Below, one piece after another: positions 58,415-64,000 of a stretch of 64,000 nucleotides of DNA. Below the pieces are notes generated by a model, which made no database searches, was not told where the DNA came from, and saw only the letters and a program-made list of their open reading frames with translations. The position numbers and the translations under genes are program-made. The first letter of the stretch is position 1. Each line of letters opens with the position of its first letter. Source of the DNA: Paraperlucidibaca baekdonensis (lineage in GTDB: Bacteria; Pseudomonadota; Gammaproteobacteria; Pseudomonadales; Moraxellaceae); assembly GCF_003387535.1 (NCBI RefSeq), contig NZ_QUNR01000002.1:2827-66826 (forward strand), given 5' to 3'.

Positions 58415-59278
58415 TTAGAGTGCGTTGAGTGGGAGCTTTAAATACGCCACACCATTGTTTTCCGCCTCGGGAAAATGCCCGGCGCGGATGTTGACCTGAA
58501 TTGCCGGCAAAATCAGCGTTGGCATGCCCAATGTGGCATCGCGAGTGGTGCGCATGGCGACAAACTCGGCTTCGCTGGTGCCATCATGCAAATGGATATT
58601 GTCTGCGCGTTGCTCGGCAACCGTGGTTTGCCAGCTGGCCTCGCGTGTTGCGGGCGGGTAGTCATGGCACATATACAGCACGGTATCGGCAGGCATGCTC
58701 AAAATGCGCTGTGCCGATTGATAGAGCGTGTGGGCACTGCCGCCGGGAAAGTCGCAGCGTGCTGAGCCGAGGTCGGGCATAAACAACGTATCGCCGACAA
58801 ACACCAGACGCTCATCGACTACATAGGCCATATCCGCGGGCGTGTGACCGGGCACATGAATAGCGCGCGCCGCGAGGTCGCCAATCATGAAGACTTCATC
58901 GGGCTCAAACAAATGACCAAACTGCGAACCATCCAAGGCAAAAGCAGAGTCTAAGTTGAAGATCTTCTGAAACACGCCCTGCACATGACGGATCGACTCA
59001 CCGATGGCAATGGTGCCACCCAGCTTGGATTGCAAATACGGCGCCGCCGATAGGTGGTCGGCATGGGCATGCGTTTCCAGTAGCCATTGCACCTTGAGTT
59101 GGTGCTGCTCCACAAAGGCAACGAGGCGGTCGGCTGACTCGGTGTGCGTTCGCGCCGCTTTTGGGTCAAAATCGAGCACGGAGTCGATGATCGCGCAGGC
59201 GCTGCCTTCACCCGCATGAATGATGTAGCTCACGGTATTGGTGACGGTATCGAAAAATGAGGCGACCTGTGCCGACAT
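58415..59278 (-). CDS. Persulfide dioxygenase-like metallo-hydrolase (ETHE1/Blh type)
   Basis: 287-residue metallo-beta-lactamase-fold protein. Metal ligands are THAHADH (His70, His72, Asp74, His75), GHTPADM (His145), GDTLFMPD (Asp163) and CHDY (His205). The segment DLGSARCDFPGGSAHTLYQS is typical of the persulfide dioxygenase and Blh group, which oxidises glutathione persulfide to sulfite with one Fe. It lacks a fused DUF442 or rhodanese domain. Here that domain is attached to the divergent SQR instead. AGGAG on minus precedes the ATG. First gene of the leftward operon. Confidence 0.87.
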   Translation of the reverse strand: MSAQVASFFDTVTNTVSYIIHAGEGSACAIIDSVLDFDPKAARTHTESADRLVAFVEQHQLKVQWLLETHAHADHLSAAPYLQSKLGGTIAIGESIRHVQGVFQKIFNLDSAFALDGSQFGHLFEPDEVFMIGDLAARAIHVPGHTPADMAYVVDERLVFVGDTLFMPDLGSARCDFPGGSAHTLYQSAQRILSMPADTVLYMCHDYPPATREASWQTTVAEQRADNIHLHDGTSEAEFVAMRTTRDATLGMPTLILPAIQVNIRAGHFPEAENNGVAYLKLPLNAL

Positions 59279-59307
59279 GAGATGCTCCTAAGATTTTATC
59301 TGCCATC

Positions 59308-59342
59308 AGATTATTGACTAATAATTTATCTGTCAATAAAGT
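59308..59342. promoter_or_regulatory. Overlapping divergent promoters in a shared inverted repeat
   Basis: The perfect inverted repeat TTATTGAC (59311-59318) / GTCAATAA (59332-59339) has arm centres 21 bases apart. On plus, -35 TTGACT (59314-59319), 17 bases, -10 TAAAGT (59337-59342). On minus, -35 TTGACA (59336-59331), 17 bases, -10 TAATCT (59313-59308). Each -35 lies in one arm and each -10 overlaps the other. The adjacent ArsR-family repressor is the natural ligand. A direct repeat TTTATCTGYCA (59295-59305, 59325-59335) is also present. Confidence 0.72.
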
Positions 59343-59369
59343 GTTCTCATGAATTAGCGCGAGGCTCTT

Positions 59370-59720
59370 ATGCAAACCCACCTTTCTCCCGAAGCATTTA
59401 CGCTGTTGCGTGACTCGGCAACAAAAACCTGCAACCTATTGAAAGTGATGGCCAATGAAGACCGGCTACTGTTGCTGTGTCAGCTCACGCAAGGCGAACG
59501 CAACGTCGGCGAGCTCGAAACCTTATGCGGTATTCGCCAACCCACGCTATCGCAGCAGCTCGCTGTGTTGCGCGAAGAGGGGCTGGTCAATGCGCGGCGC
59601 GATGGCAAGTATATTTTTTACAGCCTCGCCAGTGCTGAAGTGATTTTGGTGATGAACACCTTATCCAGCCTCTACTGTGGCCGAGTACTGGCCGACTTAA
59701 AGCAACAATCTATCCAATAA
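59370..59720 (+). CDS. ArsR-family persulfide-sensing repressor (BigR/SqrR type)
   Basis: 116-residue winged-helix regulator. The helix-turn-helix is around VGELETLCGIRQPTLSQQLAVLREEGLV. The wing follows with RRDGKYIFYSL. Cys37 (in LLLLCQL) and Cys103 (in LYCGR) are 66 residues apart, the same spacing as the sensing pairs Cys41/Cys107 of SqrR and Cys42/Cys108 of BigR, which form a polysulfide bridge and release DNA. A third Cys53 is unmatched. No ArsR-type CVC metal site is present. GAGG (59361-59364) precedes the ATG. The target is probably the inverted repeat just upstream. Confidence 0.88.
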   Translation: MQTHLSPEAFTLLRDSATKTCNLLKVMANEDRLLLLCQLTQGERNVGELETLCGIRQPTLSQQLAVLREEGLVNARRDGKYIFYSLASAEVILVMNTLSSLYCGRVLADLKQQSIQ

Positions 59721-59744
59721 GCGCGTATTTCACGAGGCGATGCT

Positions 59745-61319
59745 ATGACAACGTGGACCCAGTTGAGTGATGAGTTATCGGTTAGCGAGCAGATTGCTGC
59801 GCATGACCTAGGCGCGCTCTACGCCGCCGGTTTCCGCACCGTGATTTGTAACCGTCCCGATGATGAAGGCGGCGATACGCAGCCCAAGCAGCAAGATATC
59901 GCTCAGGCCGCCCAGGCACTCGGCATGCAGTTCGCGTATTTACCATTGCTGCCGGGGCAAATTGATGCCAACGATGCCACCGCTTTTGCCGCATGTCTCC
60001 GCGAGTTGCCGAGTCCAGCATTGGCGTATTGCCGCACTGGTAAGCGCTCACAAACGGTCTATGAACTTGCCAAAACACACGGCTTATTGGCTACCGCAAC
60101 GCCTGCCGCTGCGTCGGTTGTGATTGTTGGCGGTGGCTCGGCGGGCATCGCGGTGGCCGCCAGTTTACTGGCGCGCCAGGCCGATTTGGATATCGTCATC
60201 ATTGAGCCGAATGACACACATTACTATCAGCCCGCCTGGACCTTGGTCGGCGGTGGTGCATTTGCCAGTGAAGACACGGCGCGACCGATGGCCTCTGTTA
60301 TGCCGGCTGGCGTGCGCTGGATGAAACTGGCCGTGGCGCGCTTTGAGCCGGCGCGCCAGGCCGTGGTGTTGTCTAATGGCAGCGAGTTGGCCTATGAGCA
60401 GCTCATTGTTTGCCCTGGCCTGGAACTCTATTGGGAGGGCATCGAGGGCTTGGAGGAAACCCTCGGCAGTCATGGCGTGACATCAAACTATCGTTACGAC
60501 TTGGCGCCCTACACCTGGCAGTTGGTGCAGTCTTTAGCGGATGGTAAAGCTATTTTCACGCAACCGCCGATGCCCATTAAATGCGCCGGCGCGCCACAAA
60601 AAGCCATGTATTTGTCCTGTGATTATTGGCGCAAAAGCGGTCGGCTCAATCAAATCAATGTAGAGTTTTGCAACGCTGGTGCGGTGCTCTTTGGTGTGCC
60701 CACATTTGTGCCTCCGCTGATGCAGTACGTTGAGCGCTATGGCATTGACCTATCGTTTAATGAGCGCTTGGTTAAAGTTGATGGGCCAGCGAAAACCGCA
60801 TGGTTTGATGTCACCGACAGTGCCGGCCAGGTGAGTCGCGTGGCAAAAACATTTGATCTCTTGCATGTGGTGCCGCCGCAGCGCGCGCCCGATATTGTTC
60901 GTAACAGCCCATTGGCCGATGCCGCTGGTTGGTGCGCTGTCGATCAGCACACCTTGCAAAGTACGCAGTTTGCCAATGTCTTCTCGCTCGGCGATGTCTG
61001 CTCTTCACCAAACGCAAAAACCATGGCCGCTGTGCGCAAGCAAGTGGTGGTGGTGGCGGAGAACCTGCTCGCACTGCGCGCCGGACGCGCTATGGCAACA
61101 CGCTATGACGGTTATGGCGCCTGCCCATTGACCGTGGAAAAAGGCAAAGTGGTGATGGCCGAGTTTGGTTTTGGCGGCAAGTTGTTGCCGACATTCCCTC
61201 TGAACCCAGCAGTGGCGCGCCGCAGTCAGTGGTTTTTGAAAGCGACCGTATTGCCGATGGTCTATTGGCAACTCATGCTCAAAGGCCGCGAATGGCTGGC
61301 GCGGCCCACCGCAACCTAA
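59745..61319 (+). CDS. DUF442 - sulfide:quinone oxidoreductase fusion
   Basis: 524-residue two-domain enzyme. Residues 1-115 are a DUF442 (TIGR01244-like) phosphatase/rhodanese-type domain with the CX4R loop Cys96-RTGK-Arg101. Residues 123-524 are a type II SQR resembling human SQOR. The FAD motif is VIVGGGSAG (126-134). The first redox Cys280 lies in PIKCAGAPQK and the second Cys419 in GDVCSSPNAKT. LLHVVPPQ and YDGYGACPL are further shared segments. It should oxidise sulfide to persulfide with electrons to quinone, and the DUF442 part may move the sulfane sulfur. It follows the ArsR gene by 24 bases. Confidence 0.9.
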   Translation: MTTWTQLSDELSVSEQIAAHDLGALYAAGFRTVICNRPDDEGGDTQPKQQDIAQAAQALGMQFAYLPLLPGQIDANDATAFAACLRELPSPALAYCRTGKRSQTVYELAKTHGLLATATPAAASVVIVGGGSAGIAVAASLLARQADLDIVIIEPNDTHYYQPAWTLVGGGAFASEDTARPMASVMPAGVRWMKLAVARFEPARQAVVLSNGSELAYEQLIVCPGLELYWEGIEGLEETLGSHGVTSNYRYDLAPYTWQLVQSLADGKAIFTQPPMPIKCAGAPQKAMYLSCDYWRKSGRLNQINVEFCNAGAVLFGVPTFVPPLMQYVERYGIDLSFNERLVKVDGPAKTAWFDVTDSAGQVSRVAKTFDLLHVVPPQRAPDIVRNSPLADAAGWCAVDQHTLQSTQFANVFSLGDVCSSPNAKTMAAVRKQVVVVAENLLALRAGRAMATRYDGYGACPLTVEKGKVVMAEFGFGGKLLPTFPLNPAVARRSQWFLKATVLPMVYWQLMLKGREWLARPTAT

Positions 61320-61418
61320 GCTAGGCATTAACCTTTCGTCTGTCTTGCCCCTGCGCGATGCGTGTTCGTGTTACAAGCGAATGCTCGTTGCGTAAATTCA
61401 GATAATAGGGTCAGTGCT

Positions 61419-62744
61419 ATGCCGCCAGTCCATCAAGCGCAACAAGCGAAAAATGCTTGGCGCGTCCTGTTCGTGCTGTTTCTCGCCAACTTATTGAACT
61501 TCTACGACCGCACCATCCCGGCAATTATCATTGAGCCCATTCGCCTTGAGTGGGATTTAAGCGACTTCCAGCTTGGTCTGGCCTCTACGGCTTTCACCAT
61601 GGTCTATGCGCTGGCGGGCATTCCGCTGGGGCGTTTGGCCGATATCGGTTCGCGGCGAAAAATCATGGGCTGGGGCTTGACCGTTTGGAGCGGCATGACC
61701 GCTGCCACCGGCTTGGCATCGAGCTTCATGAGCTTTTTACTGATTCGCATGGGGGTGGGCTTGGGTGAGGCGAGTTATGCGCCGGCATCGAACTCATTGA
61801 TTGGCGATTTATTTCCGGCCCACAAGCGTGCGCGTGCGGTTGGTCTGTTTATGTTGGGCCTGCCATTTGGTCTGCTGCTGGCGTATTTCACCACCGGCGC
61901 CATTGTTGAGGCCTTCGATAGCTGGCGGGCGCCATTTTTTATTGCGGCGATTCCGGGCGTGATCGTTGCGTTTTTTATTTTCCGCATCAATGAGCCGCTC
62001 AGAGGCGCCGCTGAAAGCGTGGCGCTATCGGTGACGCCGATTGAAAAGCCGATGCGCCGCATTGTGCGAATCCCCACATTTCTGTGGCTGACGGTAGCGG
62101 GGCTGTCGTTTAATTTCGCCGCTTACGCCTGCACCTCGTTTATGGTGCCGATGCTCATGCGTTACTTTCTCATGCCCTTGAGTCAAGCAGCCATTGCGGC
62201 CGGCGTCATCGTCGGTGTGACTGGCCTCATTGGCTTGACCTTGGGTGGCCCAATTGCCGATCGTCTGCATCAGCGTTCAGCCACTGGGCGGCTGATGTTT
62301 GCCGCCATCAGCATGTTTATTGCCTGTGCGGCGACCACCTATGCGCTCTACATTGGCCGAGTTGAAACGGGTCTGTTTGTCGGTATCTTCAGCCTAGGAT
62401 GGCTGTTTTCCTACAACTACTTTACCTGCGTGTATCCGGCCTTGCAGGATGTTGTCGAGCCGCGTTTGCGCGGCACGGCCATGGCCTTATTTTTTGCCGC
62501 GCTGTATATCTTTGGCGGCTGCTTTGGCCCGCTGGCGGTGGGCTTGCTGTCCGATCATTTTTCCGCCTCTGCGATGCTCGCCTCGGGCTCATTGTTGATG
62601 ACCGAAGCCTTTAAAGCCGAGGGTCTGCATGCGGCGATGTATTTGATTCCCGGCGCCTTGCTAGTGACCGGCTTGGCGCTGGTGAAAGCCTCTGGGCATT
62701 TTGTTGCCGACTCAGCCGCCATGCGCAATAGCATGGCGCCCTGA
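61419..62744 (+). CDS. Spinster-type MFS transporter
   Basis: 441 residues from ATG 61419 (MPPVHQAQQAKN), eight bases after AGGG. A GTG 19 codons upstream has no clear site. There are twelve hydrophobic segments. The spinster-like start LFLANLLNFYDRTIPA, the motif A loop GRLADIGSRRKIMG, and GLGEASYAPASNSLIGD are visible. The substrate is unknown. It lies 99 bases after the SQR gene without a visible terminator or promoter, so it could belong to the sulfide operon or stand alone. Confidence 0.8.
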   Translation: MPPVHQAQQAKNAWRVLFVLFLANLLNFYDRTIPAIIIEPIRLEWDLSDFQLGLASTAFTMVYALAGIPLGRLADIGSRRKIMGWGLTVWSGMTAATGLASSFMSFLLIRMGVGLGEASYAPASNSLIGDLFPAHKRARAVGLFMLGLPFGLLLAYFTTGAIVEAFDSWRAPFFIAAIPGVIVAFFIFRINEPLRGAAESVALSVTPIEKPMRRIVRIPTFLWLTVAGLSFNFAAYACTSFMVPMLMRYFLMPLSQAAIAAGVIVGVTGLIGLTLGGPIADRLHQRSATGRLMFAAISMFIACAATTYALYIGRVETGLFVGIFSLGWLFSYNYFTCVYPALQDVVEPRLRGTAMALFFAALYIFGGCFGPLAVGLLSDHFSASAMLASGSLLMTEAFKAEGLHAAMYLIPGALLVTGLALVKASGHFVADSAAMRNSMAP

Positions 62745-62758
62745 GTGGCTCGCGGGGG

Positions 62759-63850
62759 TTACACGTTAAAGCGGAAATGCATCACGTCGCCATCTTTGAC
62801 GAGATAGTCTTTGCCCTCTAAGCGCCATTTGCCAGCTTCTTTGGCACCACTTTCGCCGCGATAAGTAATGAAGTCGTCATAGCCCACCACTTCGGCGCGA
62901 ATAAAGCCTTTTTCAAAGTCGGTGTGAATGGCGGCAGCAGCACGTGGCGCGGTACATTTCAGCGGGATGGTCCAGGCGCGAACCTCTTTCACGCCAGCCG
63001 TGAAATAGGTTTGCAAACTGAGCAGGCCGTAGCCGGCACGAATAACGCGATTCAGGCCGGGCTCATTCATGCCTAAGTCGGCTAAGAAGGCGACTTTATC
63101 GTCTTCGTCGAGCTCAGCGATTTCGGCTTCGAGCTTGTTGCAAATCGGCACCACCACGGCATTTTCTTTGGCGGCGAGTTCGCGGACCTGATCGAGCATG
63201 GGGTTATTATCGAAACCATCTTCGTTGACGTTGGCAATATACATGGTCGGCTTTAGCGTTAAAAAGCCATACGACTTGATGGTCGCGAGCTCCTCCACGC
63301 TGAGCTCGACGCCGCGTAAGGGCAGGCCTTCATCGAGCGCGGGTTTGATTTTTTCCAGTACCGCCTTCAGCGCAATGGCCTCTTTGTCACCCCCTTTGGC
63401 TTGCTTCACGACGCGCAGCAGGGCCTTTTCCACCGCATCTAAATCGGCCAGCGCCAATTCGGTATTGATGACATCGATGTCATCGAGCGGACTGACGCGA
63501 TTGGCAACATGAATCACGTTGTCGTCGATGAAGCAGCGCACCACATGGGCAATGGCATCGGTGCTGCGAATATTGCCGAGGAACTTATTCCCCAAACCTT
63601 CGCCTTGTGAAGCGCCTGCGACTAGGCCGGCGATATCCACAAACTCCATGCTGGTGGGAATGATACGCTCGGGCTTGACGATATCGGCGAGAGCGTCGAG
63701 GCGCGGGTCGGGCATGGGGACCACGCCGGTATTCGGCTCAATGGTGCAAAAAGGGAAGTTTTCGGCAGAGATATTGGCCTTGGTCAGCGCATTAAAAAGC
63801 GTGGATTTGCCTACGTTGGGTAGGCCGACAATGCCGCAGTTAAATCCCAT
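62759..63850 (-). CDS. ychF: Redox-regulated ATPase YchF
   Basis: Obg-family P-loop protein that prefers ATP and binds ribosomes. It represses catalase in E. coli. The 363 residues equal E. coli YchF. P-loop [15 protein letters not shown] is near the start, [20 protein letters not shown] is the G3 region, and the C-terminal TGS domain contains [29 protein letters not shown] precedes the ATG on minus. The pth stop lies 21 bases upstream, the usual pth-ychF order. Confidence 0.97.
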   Translation of the reverse strand: MGFNCGIVGLPNVGKSTLFNALTKANISAENFPFCTIEPNTGVVPMPDPRLDALADIVKPERIIPTSMEFVDIAGLVAGASQGEGLGNKFLGNIRSTDAIAHVVRCFIDDNVIHVANRVSPLDDIDVINTELALADLDAVEKALLRVVKQAKGGDKEAIALKAVLEKIKPALDEGLPLRGVELSVEELATIKSYGFLTLKPTMYIANVNEDGFDNNPMLDQVRELAAKENAVVVPICNKLEAEIAELDEDDKVAFLADLGMNEPGLNRVIRAGYGLLSLQTYFTAGVKEVRAWTIPLKCTAPRAAAAIHTDFEKGFIRAEVVGYDDFITYRGESGAKEAGKWRLEGKDYLVKDGDVMHFRFNV

Positions 63851-63871
63851 GATGCATCCCTCGAGGGTCAG

Positions 63872-64000
63872 TTAGGTGTCTATTTTAAAGCCGTTGATAC
63901 GATTCATGGCTTTGGCGAAATCGCCGCTGACCATGAGTTCGGTGCAGCGCAGTGCTTCATCGATGGCTTGATCGATAAGCTGCTGCTCGGATTGTGGCGC
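63872..64000 (-). CDS. pth: Peptidyl-tRNA hydrolase, 3' end only
   Basis: The last 42 codons of Pth, which frees tRNA from dropped-off peptidyl-tRNA, run off the window edge. The sequence [20 protein letters not shown] followed by [14 protein letters not shown] matches the C terminus of E. coli Pth. The frame is open to base 64000. ychF follows on the same strand. Confidence 0.9.
   Translation of the reverse strand, partial: APQSEQQLIDQAIDEALRCTELMVSGDFAKAMNRINGFKIDT

Noticed and set aside
1-64000. CRISPR arrays, insertion sequences, prophage or integrative elements
   Set aside because: No regularly spaced repeats, transposase or integrase frames or att-like duplications were seen. The only long repeat is the tuf pair.

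Overview
The window is chromosomal DNA of a gammaproteobacterium. The ribosomal protein order, the uvrA / YajR-type transporter / ssb trio (the arrangement I know from Pseudomonas), type II secretion genes gspN-gspC-gspD, a Pseudomonas-like ornithine decarboxylase and an AdeT-like periplasmic protein all fit the Pseudomonadales/Oceanospirillales part of the class. I cannot name genus or species. Most of the window is core genome. I see no insertion sequence, prophage, integron, CRISPR array or rRNA gene, and no gene-free stretch longer than 300 bases.

Region 1 (1-31.6 kb, all + strand) holds the transcription and translation machinery in one run: tuf - tRNA-Trp - secE - nusG - rplKAJL - rpoBC - rpsL - rpsG - fusA - tuf - the S10 operon (rpsJ to rpsQ) - the spc operon (rplN to rpmJ, with secY) - the alpha operon (rpsM, rpsK, rpsD, rpoA, rplQ). 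In E. coli these lie in two distant clusters. Two EF-Tu genes bracket the rpoBC/str part and differ at one base. Internal control sites are visible: an L10-type leader, three stacked hairpins before rpoB, a perfect hairpin between rpoB and rpoC, and a promoter plus attenuator-like hairpin with nine T before rpsJ. The 38-codon rpmJ is present.

Region 2 (31.6-44 kb) has uvrA on the minus strand, divergent from a YajR-like MFS gene and ssb. A partial type II secretion operon (gspN, gspC, gspD) follows. Its secretin carries an unusual Pro/Ala-rich C-terminal extension ending in two copies of a REIRTxSGNxY motif. Facing it on the minus strand are purE, purK and an ABC1/UbiB-type kinase-like gene, with a 59-codon single-TM ORF upstream of purE.

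Region 3 (44-56 kb) is housekeeping and stress functions: a membrane protein of unknown function, mpl, fluoride channel crcB, a TerC-family protein, ppnP, a PIN-PhoH ATPase, ornithine decarboxylase, a KefB/C-type antiporter, inorganic pyrophosphatase, an isolated protein built of 11-residue amphipathic repeats, a GST-fold protein, an AdeT-like solute-binding protein and a nuclease lipoprotein.

Region 4 (56.5-64 kb) contains tRNA-Met and then a divergent sulfide/persulfide detoxification cluster. A BigR/SqrR-type ArsR repressor and a DUF442-sulfide:quinone oxidoreductase fusion read rightward. A persulfide-dioxygenase-like metallo-hydrolase and a SulP transporter read leftward. The 91-bp gap carries two face-to-face promoters whose -35 boxes sit in the arms of one inverted repeat, so a single repressor could control both arms. 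A spinster-type MFS gene, ychF and the 3' end of pth close the window. The sulfide divergon, the secretin tail and the 11-mer repeat protein are the least ordinary items here.
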